NCBI GenBank assembly: GCA_025936115.1
Contig: JAICTZ010000018.1
Span: forward strand, 62,001 to 126,000
Direction: 5' to 3'
Length of the DNA stretch: 64,000 nt
Source of the DNA: Polyangiaceae bacterium
GTDB lineage: Bacteria > Myxococcota_A > Polyangia > Polyangiales > Polyangiaceae
The position numbers were made by a program, and so were the translations under genes. Numbering within the stretch: position 1 is the first letter of the stretch; every line of letters begins with the position of its first letter. Positions 45,815 to 54,619 of the stretch are shown in pieces. The notes below the pieces were generated by a model. The model saw only the letters and a program-made list of their open reading frames with translations, searched no databases and had not been told where the DNA came from.

Positions 45815-48800
45815 ATGGACCAGCTCCGCTCCCCGCGGCGCTCGAAGCGGGGCTGGCGGCGGGCGCTCAGGATCGCCGGGCGGGTGCTGGCGGGGCTCGT
45901 TGTCTTCATCGTCGCCGTGCCGATCCTCGCACTTTTTGCGCTGCGCTTTCCTTCCGTGCGCGCATTCGTGTCAAAGCGTGTCGATTCTGCGCTGGCGTCG
46001 TCCTTCAAAGGCCGGATTCATTTGCGCGAGCTCGAGCGCATCGACCTCGGCGGCCTGCGCGCGAGCGGCAGCGTGGACGACCCGCGGGGTCACACGATCG
46101 TGCGTTTCGAGCACGTTACGGTAAACCTCGACATTCCGCGGCTCGTCGTGGGCGTGATCCGCGACGGCGGCTCTCCGAAGCTCATCGTCGTCGACGAGAT
46201 CGCCGTGAAACAGGGCGAGCTCACGCTGATTGACGACGGCAAGGGCTCACCGACCCTCGCGGAAACCTTCCAGCCCCGTACCCCGAGCGCTCCGAGCACG
46301 GCGCCCTCGCCACGCATCGAGCTCCGGCGGATCGACGTCCGACACCTCTGGACGCACGGCGCGGTCGGTTCTTCCCCGTACATCGACGTTGACCTGTCCA
46401 AAGTTTCAGCCTCGCTCGTCTCCGACGCCAAGGCGCTCAGCATCGAGCTGCGCGAGCTAGAGCTCGACGAGCGCTTCCTGCCTTTCAATCCGCACGGCAG
46501 CATCAAGGCGAAGGCCGTCCTGCCGTCCGACGCGACGCCCCCGAGCGTGAGCGCCAGCTACGACGGCATGGTCGCGGGGACCAAGCTCCAAGCCAAGGGC
46601 TCGTACGCGGCGAGCGGTGTGAGCGCCGACATTTCGTTCCCGTCGATCGATGCAGCGGCCGTCCACCGGCTCGCGCCCGACCTCGATTTGAAATCACCGC
46701 TGCGCGTGTCGCTGAAAGCCGATGGTCCGCTCGAGCACATCGTGTTGCGCGGGGAGGCGCAGGGAGACGCCGTGGGTGCCGTACGCATCGAAGGCACCGC
46801 TCGCGCGTCCGCGCCCCAAACGGCCGCGCTCGAAATCCAGGTGAACCGCCTGAACGCCGCGGGCGTGGCGCCGACGGCGCCGCAGACGGACGTCGATGCT
46901 CGACTGTCGCTGAACGCGAAGCTCGACGGTGAGCGCTGGCAGGTCAACTACGAGCTCGCTCTGACTCGCGGTAGCGCGAACGGCGAGACCTTGCCGCCCG
47001 TCGAAACTCACGGCTCGGCGACCGGCCGAGGCTCCGTCGCGAACGTCGACGGAGCGGCGAGCATTCACGAGCCGGGTGCGGAAATCGAGCTTGGCTACCG
47101 CGTATCCTCACATGGCTCGGACGGACGCGTCGAGGCGGAGCTCGAAAGCACGCTCGACGACCCGCCGCGCGTCAAGAAGCTCGCGGGTGTCGAGACCAAC
47201 GGCAAAGTCGCGGCGCGCGTGCTCTTTGCCTGGCCGAGCAACGCCATCGACGCGACGGCCGACGTGCGGCTCGACGGCGTGCGACACCCCTCGGCTCAGA
47301 CCGGCGCCGTACGGGCGAAGCTCGACGTCCGCGGAACGGTCGCGGAACCCGTGCTCAAGGCGAACGTGTTCGCGCGTTCGCTCGAAGTGCAGGGGAGAAA
47401 ATTCGAGACTGCCGACGTGGCCTTCAACGGCACGCCCGCGAAGGCGGACGTGGGGCTCGAGCTCACGAACGCGCGAGGGCAAGGCCTCAAATCACACGCG
47501 CTCCTCAAAACGGCACCCGGCAAGACGGAGCTCATCGGGCCCTCGCTCGCCTTTCGCGATCAGGATGGGACACTACAGCTCTCCGTGGGACGCGTGGCGC
47601 TCACGGGGTCCGCGGTCGACGTCGAGCATTTCGTTTTCGACGGCGCAGGCCACGCCGCAGGAACGCTCCACCTGCGCGGCAAGAAGATCGACGTGGAGGC
47701 GCAGACGCGCGAGCTCGACCTCGGTCGCCTCTTCAAGGTCGCGGGAATCGAGAGCCCCGTGCACAGCGCACGCGCGACGCTCGACCTGCGTTATTCCGGC
47801 CCGTTGAACGGCGAGGGCAGGGGTAAGGTAAAGGGCGAGATCTCGCAGATCGGCTACGAGCAGGTGACCGGCGGGTGGACGCAGGTGGACCTCGAGCTCG
47901 GCGACCGCGGAGTGTCCGGCATGGTCGAGGCCGAGCTCGTGCAGGGTGCCAAGGTCGTGATCGGCGTGGACGACATCGTCCCGGCCGCGCTCACGAAGGG
48001 GAAATCGTGGGCGCCGGACGGTCGCGTGCGCGTGAGGGGCAAGCTCGATCTCGAGAGCCTGGCACCGCTCGCCGGCAGGGTTCCCGCTGTTCCGATCGAG
48101 CACGCGAAGGGGAGCGTCGAGCTCGATATCACTTACGCGCGCGACAACGACGACGCATTACCGGAAATCAAGGGACACGTTCAAACCCACGACTTGACTT
48201 TGATCGGTCGGCGCGGGCGTCGTAACGAGATCGGCACGCCGAACGAGGCCATCGAAGCGGCGCCTGCCGTCTACCGAGGCATCGACGTGGCGCTCGACGT
48301 GGCGCTCGACGAACGTAGCCCGCAAATCGCCGTGCGCACCACGCTCTACGACAAACACGGCACGCTGCTCGAGCTCGAGGCGACCGCGGGGCCGTGGCTC
48401 AACGAGAACCTCGAGCAAGTCATCGCAGGGCTGCAGCAGGCGCCGCTCGAGGTGAAGGTATCCATGCCCGCGCGTAGCTTTGCGCGCTTGCCGCAGCCGA
48501 TCCGCCCGCTCTCGGTGCGTGGGCGGGTCGCGGGCGACGCCAAGTTCACGGGTACGATCGCGGACCCGCATCTCGTGCTGGACGTGCGCGCGTCGCGTTT
48601 GACGAGCGCCGGCGAGCGCATCGCCGGGGAGAAGCACCCGAGCGTCGCGGTCGTCGGTCACGTCGAGTACGCGCCCGATGGCGGTAAAGTCGAGCTCATT
48701 GCTCAGCGAGACCAGGCCAAAGCCGTCGACGTGGACGCGTCTTGGTCGGGCAACGCGCTGTTGGCCGCGAGCGACCCAAAGCAACGCGATCGGCTCAAAA

Positions 48801-50458
48801 TCAAGCTCGACGCCGTACTCGACGAGCTCGATCTCGAAACGATCCCCGCACTCAAGAATCGACAAATCGAGGGCGTGCTGTCGGGTACCGTGCACGCCGA
48901 CTACGCGGCGGACAAACGCATGCTGGCCGTGGATCTCGGTGCTCACCCGCTGAAGATCGGGCAAGCCTCGATCGACCACGTCAACGTCGAGCTGGCCATG
49001 ACTCCGCACGACGTGAAAGGCCTCGTACTCGTTCGGGGCAAGAGCGGTTCGCTCGACGCCGAGCTCAATTCGGGGCTCAAGTGGCCCGCGGGCGGAATCC
49101 CGGAGCTGAGCGGCGCGATCGAAGCCAAGCTCGCCGCGAAGGCTTTCCGTCTGGCCACGCTCGCCCCCTTGCTCGGCAGCGCCGTGAACGAGCTCGATGG
49201 ACGCTTCGACGCCGACATGGCGGCGAACGTGCAGGGCGGTCGCGTCACTTTGCGCGGTAAGGGTCGATTGTCGGAGGGCGTCGTGCAACTGCCGGCCATC
49301 GGTCAGCGGTTCGAGGACATGTCCGCCAGGATCGATGTCCAGCCCTCGATGATCGTGCTCAGCGACCTCAAGGCGCGCGGCGTTACCGGCGAGATGATCG
49401 GCAGCGCGCGCGTCGAGATCGACGAACACCTCGGCTTACGCGAATTGAACGCCGAAATAGCCATACCAAAGCATCAGAAGCTCCCCGTCACGGTGCAGGG
49501 CGTGGCGATGGGTGACGCCTGGGGGCACCTGACCGCGCGCGTCAAGAACGGCAAGGACAAGGTCGAAGTGGCGATCGTCGTGCCGGAGCTGCACCTGTTC
49601 GTGCCGGATTCGGCGGGCGGCGACGTCCAAGAGCTCGACCCGGACCCGGAGGTGCGCATCGGGGTGCGGACACAGGACAAGAAGCTCGTGGCGCTGCCCG
49701 TTCAGCCGCTCGCCAAGCCGTCCGAAAATTCGACCCCGCTCGACCTCACGCTCGAGCTCGGCAAAAACGTCGACGTACGCAAGGGCGATCTCGTCACCGC
49801 TCAGGTCACGGGTAAGATCAACGTGCACGTCGCCGAGGAAACGGCGGTCACCGGCGAAATCGACGTGAAGGGCGGCACGCTCGACGTTTCCGGCAAGGAG
49901 TTTCACATCGAGCGCGGCACGGTCACGTTCACGGCCGACCAGCCCGGCAATCCGACGGTCGCCGCCGAAGCTCGCTGGGACGCGCCTGCCGGCTACGCCG
50001 TGTACGCGACGTACACGGGCACGGCGAAGAAAGGCAAACTGAGCTTGCGCTCGGAGCCGCCGCTCACCCAGGACGAGATCTACAACCTGATCCTCTTCGG
50101 TACTCCGGAAGGCTCCGTCTCGTCGGGCTCGGGTGATACGGCGACGAGCGCCGTCGGCGCCGTCGGCGGCACCGCCACCAAGGGCATCAACCGGGCGCTT
50201 TCCGACTTCACCCACCTCGACATTCAGGCGCGCATCGACACGAGCACCGGCGAATCGCGCCCGGAGATCCTCGTGCCCGTCAACAAGCGACTCTCGGCGC
50301 GCGTGACCCATTCCGTCGGTGAGCCCGCGCCCGGCACGAGCCCGGACCGTACCTTCGTGACGCTCGAATTGCGGCTCAAGCAGCTATGGCTGCTCTCGGC
50401 GACGTTCGGCGATCGCGGCGCGTCGGCGCTCGATCTCATGTGGCGGAAGCACTACTGA
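45815..50458 (+). CDS. tamB: TamB family translocation/assembly protein
   Basis: A 1,547-residue protein with a basic N-terminus, one membrane span (about 22-45), a very long AsmA/DUF490-type region of repeated beta segments, and the typical TamB C-terminus: FHIERGTVTFTADQPGNPTVAAEA, EPPLTQDEIYNLILFG, and a final QLWLLSATFGDRGASALDLMWRKHY. Proteins of this type form a hydrophobic groove across the periplasm, partner an Omp85 protein and probably move phospholipids or help barrel assembly. The ATG at 45815 is one base after the tamL stop; an in-frame TTG at 45797 is less likely. Confidence 0.9.
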   Translation: MDQLRSPRRSKRGWRRALRIAGRVLAGLVVFIVAVPILALFALRFPSVRAFVSKRVDSALASSFKGRIHLRELERIDLGGLRASGSVDDPRGHTIVRFEHVTVNLDIPRLVVGVIRDGGSPKLIVVDEIAVKQGELTLIDDGKGSPTLAETFQPRTPSAPSTAPSPRIELRRIDVRHLWTHGAVGSSPYIDVDLSKVSASLVSDAKALSIELRELELDERFLPFNPHGSIKAKAVLPSDATPPSVSASYDGMVAGTKLQAKGSYAASGVSADISFPSIDAAAVHRLAPDLDLKSPLRVSLKADGPLEHIVLRGEAQGDAVGAVRIEGTARASAPQTAALEIQVNRLNAAGVAPTAPQTDVDARLSLNAKLDGERWQVNYELALTRGSANGETLPPVETHGSATGRGSVANVDGAASIHEPGAEIELGYRVSSHGSDGRVEAELESTLDDPPRVKKLAGVETNGKVAARVLFAWPSNAIDATADVRLDGVRHPSAQTGAVRAKLDVRGTVAEPVLKANVFARSLEVQGRKFETADVAFNGTPAKADVGLELTNARGQGLKSHALLKTAPGKTELIGPSLAFRDQDGTLQLSVGRVALTGSAVDVEHFVFDGAGHAAGTLHLRGKKIDVEAQTRELDLGRLFKVAGIESPVHSARATLDLRYSGPLNGEGRGKVKGEISQIGYEQVTGGWTQVDLELGDRGVSGMVEAELVQGAKVVIGVDDIVPAALTKGKSWAPDGRVRVRGKLDLESLAPLAGRVPAVPIEHAKGSVELDITYARDNDDALPEIKGHVQTHDLTLIGRRGRRNEIGTPNEAIEAAPAVYRGIDVALDVALDERSPQIAVRTTLYDKHGTLLELEATAGPWLNENLEQVIAGLQQAPLEVKVSMPARSFARLPQPIRPLSVRGRVAGDAKFTGTIADPHLVLDVRASRLTSAGERIAGEKHPSVAVVGHVEYAPDGGKVELIAQRDQAKAVDVDASWSGNALLAASDPKQRDRLKIKLDAVLDELDLETIPALKNRQIEGVLSGTVHADYAADKRMLAVDLGAHPLKIGQASIDHVNVELAMTPHDVKGLVLVRGKSGSLDAELNSGLKWPAGGIPELSGAIEAKLAAKAFRLATLAPLLGSAVNELDGRFDADMAANVQGGRVTLRGKGRLSEGVVQLPAIGQRFEDMSARIDVQPSMIVLSDLKARGVTGEMIGSARVEIDEHLGLRELNAEIAIPKHQKLPVTVQGVAMGDAWGHLTARVKNGKDKVEVAIVVPELHLFVPDSAGGDVQELDPDPEVRIGVRTQDKKLVALPVQPLAKPSENSTPLDLTLELGKNVDVRKGDLVTAQVTGKINVHVAEETAVTGEIDVKGGTLDVSGKEFHIERGTVTFTADQPGNPTVAAEARWDAPAGYAVYATYTGTAKKGKLSLRSEPPLTQDEIYNLILFGTPEGSVSSGSGDTATSAVGAVGGTATKGINRALSDFTHLDIQARIDTSTGESRPEILVPVNKRLSARVTHSVGEPAPGTSPDRTFVTLELRLKQLWLLSATFGDRGASALDLMWRKHY

Positions 50459-50461
50459 CGA

Positions 50462-50517
50462 GGGGGCCTTGCCCCCGCGGCTCGCTTCGCGACCGCTCCC
50501 CCGCCGCCTGCGGCGGG
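50462..50517 (+). terminator. GC hairpins after tamB
   Basis: Two stem-loops follow the tamB stop: GGGGGC (50462-50467) with GCCCCC (50471-50476), and CCCGCCGC (50500-50507) with GCGGCGGG (50510-50517). They lie within a region of short CG-rich inverted motifs of a kind common between myxobacterial genes. No T-run follows, so termination is only possible. Confidence 0.4.
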
Positions 50518-50624
50518 CTCGCTCCGCTCGCGTCGTTCCCAACCGCTTTGATCCTTCGGGACGACGACGTCGTCGATGCGGAACTACTGAGTCACGTGGC
50601 GCCGCTGACCCGCTTGGCTGCTCG

Positions 50625-50680
50625 GCTTCGAAAAGCACTGCGCACGGCGCCGGATCCTTCGATCCGGTTCGCCGTGCGCA
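50625..50680 (-). terminator. Rho-independent terminator of the NtrC-type gene
   Basis: Outer arms TGCGCACGGC (50639-50648) and GCCGTGCGCA (50671-50680) and inner arms CCGGATC (50650-50656) and GATCCGG (50661-50667) form a 17-bp stem with a CTTC tetraloop. On the minus strand it is followed by GTGCTTTTCG, a short T-run. It is 39 bases after the activator stop. Confidence 0.65.
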
Positions 50681-50718
50681 GTCGAGCGACTTCGGGGTGG
50701 GGAAGTCGACTCGTTTGC

Positions 50719-52131
50719 TCAGGCGACCTGGCGCTTGAGCTTGCGGTAGAGCGTGCGGCGGTCGAGCTTCAGGACCTTGGCGGCCAAGGTCTTGTTGCCG
50801 CCGACTGCCGTGAGAACGCGGCGAATGTGCCGTTCCTCCACTTCTTCCATCGACGGAAGCTCGAGCGGATTCGAGCTCATGTTCTGGAACTCGGTGGGCT
50901 GGAACTGGCGCACCTTCTCGGGCAGATCTTCGACCGTGATCTCGTCGAAGCGGGCGAGCGCGACGGCGCGCTCCATGCAGTTTTCGAGCTCGCGAACGTT
51001 GCCCGGCCAGTCATAGTCCGTGAGCTTTTCGGCGACGAGACGGCCGATGCGCGTGACCTGACGGCCCGAGCGTGCGGCCGCGCGTTCGAGGAAGTACTGC
51101 GCGAGCATGAGCGTGTCGTTGCCGCGCGAACGGAGCGGCGGCACGTCGATGCGCACGACGTTGATGCGGTAAAACAGATCCTCGCGGAAGCGCTTCTGCT
51201 CGACCTCGCCTTCGAGCTCGCGGTTGGTCGCCGTGATCAGGCGCGAGTCGAAGGGGATCTCCTGACCCGTGCCGAGCGGCCGCACCTTGCGCTCCTGGAG
51301 CGCCCGGAGCAACTTAGCTTGCATGCCGAGCGGCATCTCGCCGACCTCATCCAGGAACAGCGTGCCGTTGTGTGCTTCGACGAACAAGCCCTGCCGCGCG
51401 ACGCGCGCGTCGGTGAAGGCGCCGCGCGCATGACCGAAGAGCTCGCTTTCGAGCAGCGTCTCGGGCAGCGCCGCGCAGTTGACGGCCAGGAACGGCCCGC
51501 GGCGTCCGCTACGCTCGTGAATGGCTCGCGCGACGAGCTCCTTGCCCGTCCCGCTTTCGCCCGTGATGAGCACGCTCGTGTCCGTCTCGGCGATGCGCTC
51601 GACGATGTCGGCCATGTGCCGAATCGATTCGCTATGACCGACGATGTTCGGCAGCTCGTGCTGATCGACGCGGCGGCGCAGGCGCTTGAGCTCGTCGTTC
51701 ATCGCGCGGTGACGCGCGGCGCGATCGACACTGAGCGCGAGCGCGTCGGTGGAGACCGGCTTGGTGATGAAGTCATAGGCACCGGCCCGCATCGCGCCGA
51801 TGGCGTCTTCGAGCGTGCCGAAACCCGTCATCACGACCACGACGGCGTCGGGTCGCTTGAGCAGCGCTTGGCTGCAGAGCTCGAGCCCGTTCATTCCCTG
51901 CATGTGAATGTCGATGAGCAAGACGGCGAAGTCTTCTCGATCGAGCTCGGCGAGCGCCTCTTCGGGCGACAGCCGCCAAGTGACCTTGTAACCGCGACGG
52001 CTGAGGCTCGCTTCAGCGAGCTCACACATCTCCTTGTCGTCGTCAGCGACGAGAATGGCGGGTGCCGCGGCGGCCAAAGCTGTGCCGCCGAGGCCAATTG
52101 TAGGCTCCGGAGTCTGAATGACGGTAGACAT
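50719..52131 (-). CDS. NtrC family sigma-54 response regulator with GAFTDA loop
   Basis: A 470-residue activator: receiver (acidic VADDDKE, Asp74 in LLIDIHMQG), AAA+ domain with Walker A GESGTGKE (191-198) and Walker B TLFLDEVGEM, and a Fis-type helix-turn-helix (NKTLAAKVLKLDRRTLYRKLKRQ). The sigma-54 contact loop reads GAFTDA (237-242): the Gly of GAFTGA is replaced by Asp. I recall this variant from other deltaproteobacterial and myxobacterial activators, so it need not inactivate the protein. The ATG at 52131 follows CGGAGG. The divergent gene encodes a degenerate histidine kinase. Confidence 0.92.
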   Translation of the reverse strand: MSTVIQTPEPTIGLGGTALAAAAPAILVADDDKEMCELAEASLSRRGYKVTWRLSPEEALAELDREDFAVLLIDIHMQGMNGLELCSQALLKRPDAVVVVMTGFGTLEDAIGAMRAGAYDFITKPVSTDALALSVDRAARHRAMNDELKRLRRRVDQHELPNIVGHSESIRHMADIVERIAETDTSVLITGESGTGKELVARAIHERSGRRGPFLAVNCAALPETLLESELFGHARGAFTDARVARQGLFVEAHNGTLFLDEVGEMPLGMQAKLLRALQERKVRPLGTGQEIPFDSRLITATNRELEGEVEQKRFREDLFYRINVVRIDVPPLRSRGNDTLMLAQYFLERAAARSGRQVTRIGRLVAEKLTDYDWPGNVRELENCMERAVALARFDEITVEDLPEKVRQFQPTEFQNMSSNPLELPSMEEVEERHIRRVLTAVGGNKTLAAKVLKLDRRTLYRKLKRQVA

Positions 52132-52324
52132 CGGGCCTCCGCGAATGCACGGTGTGTGCCCGTGTACGCGCCCCTCAGAACCCCTCGAAATTCCGTGGTT
52201 TTGTTACCCACACCCGTGGCAGTTTGCGACATGCTGAGGCAAATCGCCTCGGACGAAAGCGCCGTTTGGGCTAATCGGCCCAGTGGCCAAATGACTCATC
52301 AAGAGCTAGAATGGACGGTCACCC

Positions 52325-53074
52325 ATGGCTGAGGGAGAGATGCCGAGGGTCGATGGAGAGGCACCGGTTAGCGCGGGCGCAGCCAAGCGTCTCGCGATGT
52401 TGGACGATCTCCGGCAGGCCGAACGGCGCGCCGTGAGCTCGCGCGTGGCGTCGGTCATTGCGCATCTGATCGGGACGCCTCTGCACGTGATCGCGGGCCG
52501 AGCCTCCCTGATCCGCAGCGTGCCCGGCGACGCCAACGTGGCGGAAAATGCCCGACGCATCGAGGAGCAGGTCGACCGGCTGGCCAAGCGAATTCGCGCG
52601 CTCATCGACTATCTGACCGCGCCGGAGCCGGCCCCGCAGGAGGAAGCCGTGAGCGGTGTGATTGAAGCGGCCCTCGCCGTGTATGCGCCAATCACCGAGG
52701 CGCGGGGTATGACGCTTCGACTCGCGAGCGAGCTGCCCGACGCGAACGTGGACGGTACGTCTGCGCTGATCGTGCTCACCAGCTTGTTCTCGCTTGCGAC
52801 GCGAGTGGCGCCCCAAGGTGCGGTGATCGAGCTCGGCGTCGCACTCACGGACGACGGCCGCGTCGCGTTCGAGCTCGGCGTACCCGGACTCGAGCCGCCG
52901 CGCGGCCGCATCGACAGCCTCGAACCGCCCGAGCAGTTCGAGCAGGCGCGCATCGAGGAGTTACAGGTGCTCTCGGTCTGCTCGGCGATCGTCCGGCGTA
53001 ACGGTGGACAGCTCGAGGTGCTGCCGGACGGAGCGGCGCGCGCCAAGGTTCGGTATCTTGCGCGCAGCACCTGA
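52325..53074 (+). CDS. degenerate histidine kinase-like protein
   Basis: A 249-residue soluble protein. Residues about 30-100 look like a dimerisation and phosphotransfer domain with His47 in VIAHLIGTPLHVIAGRA. The C-terminal half (about 110-245) has the outline of an ATPase domain, but the N-box is TSLFSLATRV rather than NLLxNAxKF, the G1 motif is ELGVPGLEPP, and no G2 glycine box appears. ATP binding is therefore doubtful. It may be a phosphotransfer or scaffold partner of the divergent NtrC-type regulator, 193 bp away. The ATG at 52325 has no clear ribosome site. Confidence 0.65.
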   Translation: MAEGEMPRVDGEAPVSAGAAKRLAMLDDLRQAERRAVSSRVASVIAHLIGTPLHVIAGRASLIRSVPGDANVAENARRIEEQVDRLAKRIRALIDYLTAPEPAPQEEAVSGVIEAALAVYAPITEARGMTLRLASELPDANVDGTSALIVLTSLFSLATRVAPQGAVIELGVALTDDGRVAFELGVPGLEPPRGRIDSLEPPEQFEQARIEELQVLSVCSAIVRRNGGQLEVLPDGAARAKVRYLARST

Positions 53075-53081
53075 GCACACG

Positions 53082-53621
53082 TCACTCTCCGATATTGAAG
53101 GACACGTGCCCGCCGATTTCGAGCCACGACAGCGCGTCCGACCCGTTACCGCCGGAAATGCCTGATTCCATGACGTGCGCGCCGAAGCTCACGACCGGCA
53201 AAATCGTGAGATCGAGCGCGGCCCCAATGTCGTACCCGAAAGACGTGTGATCACCGAACGACGTCGAGTAGTGGCCGAGGCCGGCGTGCGCGAAGACGAT
53301 TGGCTCGAGCCCGAAGTCGATGCCGAAACGACCGCCCGCGAGGATATTCCAGGCCGTGGCGTCCGCGGTGCCGGTGAGATCGTGATAGCTGAAGCCGACC
53401 TCCGGCGTGAGCTTGATGACGGCGAGGTTCCATTGGCGCCCGAAGCGACCGCCGACGCCCCAGCCGTTGTCATTGCCGCTGCCCTGCGGAAGATCGGCGC
53501 CCACGTCGATGGCAATTTTGTTTTGTGCGCTCGCGGTGCGGGGCAAAAGCACGGCGAGTGAAACGACGAGCGCCCCCGCGCTGGCTTTGAGCAATGCGGA
53601 CGTACGATGGAGAGAACGCAT
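53082..53621 (-). CDS. putative outer-membrane beta-barrel protein
   Basis: A 179-residue protein with a Sec signal peptide (cleavage after RTASA, about residue 31). The mature part is a series of short beta strands rich in Gly and aromatic residues (GWGVGGRFGRQWNLAVIKLTPEVGFSYHDL) and ends GGHVSFNIGE, fitting a small eight-strand barrel. No named family. The ATG at 53621 is used since it places the signal at the N-terminus. It starts 7 bp after the stop of the upstream small membrane gene on the same strand, so it may belong to that transcript. Confidence 0.6.
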   Translation of the reverse strand: MRSLHRTSALLKASAGALVVSLAVLLPRTASAQNKIAIDVGADLPQGSGNDNGWGVGGRFGRQWNLAVIKLTPEVGFSYHDLTGTADATAWNILAGGRFGIDFGLEPIVFAHAGLGHYSTSFGDHTSFGYDIGAALDLTILPVVSFGAHVMESGISGGNGSDALSWLEIGGHVSFNIGE

Positions 53622-53628
53622 GATTCTT

Positions 53629-54045
53629 TTAGAGCCTTGGTGGGTTGTTTCCGTTTCGAGGCGGGACAGCGCGCCCCGTTGAGGTCGATTGAGTCTGCTC
53701 GCTGTTTGGGAACAGTTGCTCGCCCAAGTGGCGCGCCGCCGCTGACGCAAGCGAGATGCTCGCGGCGCGCAGCGCTTCGTTCATGAGGAACGGGCGCTTG
53801 TATGGAGCGGGCACGAAGGCGCGCCGCCGCGGCCGGCGCAAGGTCGAGACGAGCCACACGAGCCCCGCTACGGCTACGGCTCCGATCACGACGGGACGCA
53901 CGAGCGACAAAGCGCGTTCGACCGTGGCCTGCCCGGCCGCGCCCGCTTCCTCGAGTCGACGCGATAGCGCGCGTTCCGCTCGGTTCACGTCCCGCTTCGC
54001 GGCGTGCATCGCGTTCCAAGTGCCCGTCCCGGCGTGTCGATTCAT
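53629..54045 (-). CDS. small membrane protein, second gene of the holin-like pair
   Basis: A 138-residue protein. The N-terminal half is helical and charged (AAKRDVNRAERALSRRLEEAGAAG), one membrane span follows (about 46-66, VIGAVAVAGLVWLVSTL), and the C-terminal tail is hydrophilic. I recognise no family. GGGAGAAGG lies just before the ATG, and the ATG overlaps the stop of the holin-like gene by four bases. The two are probably one operon on the sigma-54 promoter upstream. Confidence 0.6.
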   Translation of the reverse strand: MNRHAGTGTWNAMHAAKRDVNRAERALSRRLEEAGAAGQATVERALSLVRPVVIGAVAVAGLVWLVSTLRRPRRRAFVPAPYKRPFLMNEALRAASISLASAAARHLGEQLFPNSEQTQSTSTGRAVPPRNGNNPPRL

Positions 54046-54434
54046 GTGCCTTCTCCCGTTTGGTCCGCGGATGAAATCGATTTGAGGCGCCGCAACGCGG
54101 CGATGGCGACCCAGGTCCCCGCGAGCGTGATCGCGACCGAAGCGCTCAAGCTCAGCAAGAACGGCCACGGCAACGGCAGCCATGCGACGCGCAGGGCAGC
54201 GCTCGGCGCCGCAGAAACCGGTGACAGCGAAACGATGACGAGCGTCAAAGCGAGGAACGTCATCGCGACGAGCCCGCCGAGCACGAGCGCGAGCGCGTGC
54301 GTGGCCAATTCCCGCCCGCGAATGAGCGCGAGCTTCGTCTCTGCGCGTGCGAGCGCGATGGCGCTCTCCACGACGCGCAGCGATGCTGAAACGGCTTCGT
54401 GCGTCGCGACGGGGCGGGTCGGGATCACGGACAT
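54042..54434 (-). CDS. phage-holin-like (holin superfamily 6) membrane protein
   Basis: A 130-residue protein with an N-terminal amphipathic helix (SLRVVESAIALARAETKLALIRGRELA) and two membrane spans (about 50-72 and 90-118). This layout is that of the chromosomal holin-X/YqjE-type family, which often sits beside YtxH- or DUF883-like genes in stress-related clusters and is not proof of a phage. The ATG at 54434 has no ribosome site, and the predicted sigma-54 start lies one base upstream, so the message may be leaderless. Confidence 0.68.
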   Translation of the reverse strand: MSVIPTRPVATHEAVSASLRVVESAIALARAETKLALIRGRELATHALALVLGGLVAMTFLALTLVIVSLSPVSAAPSAALRVAWLPLPWPFLLSLSASVAITLAGTWVAIAALRRLKSISSADQTGEGT

Positions 54435-54445
54435 GCCGCGCTCGA

Positions 54446-54462
54446 TGCAGTCTTCGTACCAA
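54446..54462 (-). promoter_or_regulatory. putative sigma-54 promoter of the holin-like operon
   Basis: On the minus strand TTGGTACGA (54462-54454) and CTGCA (54450-54446) in GG-N10-GC spacing, 12 of 14 consensus positions. Predicted start about 54435, directly at the ATG of the holin-like gene. Confidence 0.5.
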
Positions 54463-54493
54463 CACGCTGCGAGGCCCCTGCGGGAAACGTGAC

Positions 54494-54509
54494 TGTCACG
54501 CGGGGGACA
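54494..54509. promoter_or_regulatory. dyad between divergent sigma-54 promoters
   Basis: TGTC-N8-GACA (54494-54509, with ACGCGGGG in the middle) lies about 60-75 bases upstream of the predicted holin-operon start and about 86-101 bases upstream of the YtxH start. It may be a shared activator site. A related string, TCACGGGGACA, occurs on the minus strand at about 63128-63138 upstream of the DUF1328 promoter. Confidence 0.35.
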
Positions 54510-54567
54510 ACCTTGCACCACCCGCGACGCTGAACGGTTCCACGCGCCTCTACGCGGGTTCTCCAGC

Positions 54568-54584
54568 ATGGTCCGCGCCTTGCA
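54568..54584 (+). promoter_or_regulatory. putative sigma-54 promoter of the YtxH gene
   Basis: TGG (54569-54571) with CCG and TTGCA (54580-54584) in GG-N10-GC spacing; 10 of 14 consensus positions but the -12 element is perfect. Predicted start about 54595, 25 bases before the ATG. Confidence 0.45.
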
Positions 54585-54619
54585 GGACAGACCCGGAACC
54601 CTCAACACCGAGGTGCATC

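Noticed and set aside
52147-52160. GG-N10-GC string before the GAFTDA activator gene
   Set aside because: It has the spacing and GGCAC, but the ribosome site would lie upstream of or across the predicted start, and the -12 box is poor.
54042-54434. Prophage remnant suggested by the holin-like protein
   Set aside because: No lysin, integrase, capsid or attachment site is present. This holin-type family is common in ordinary chromosomal stress clusters.
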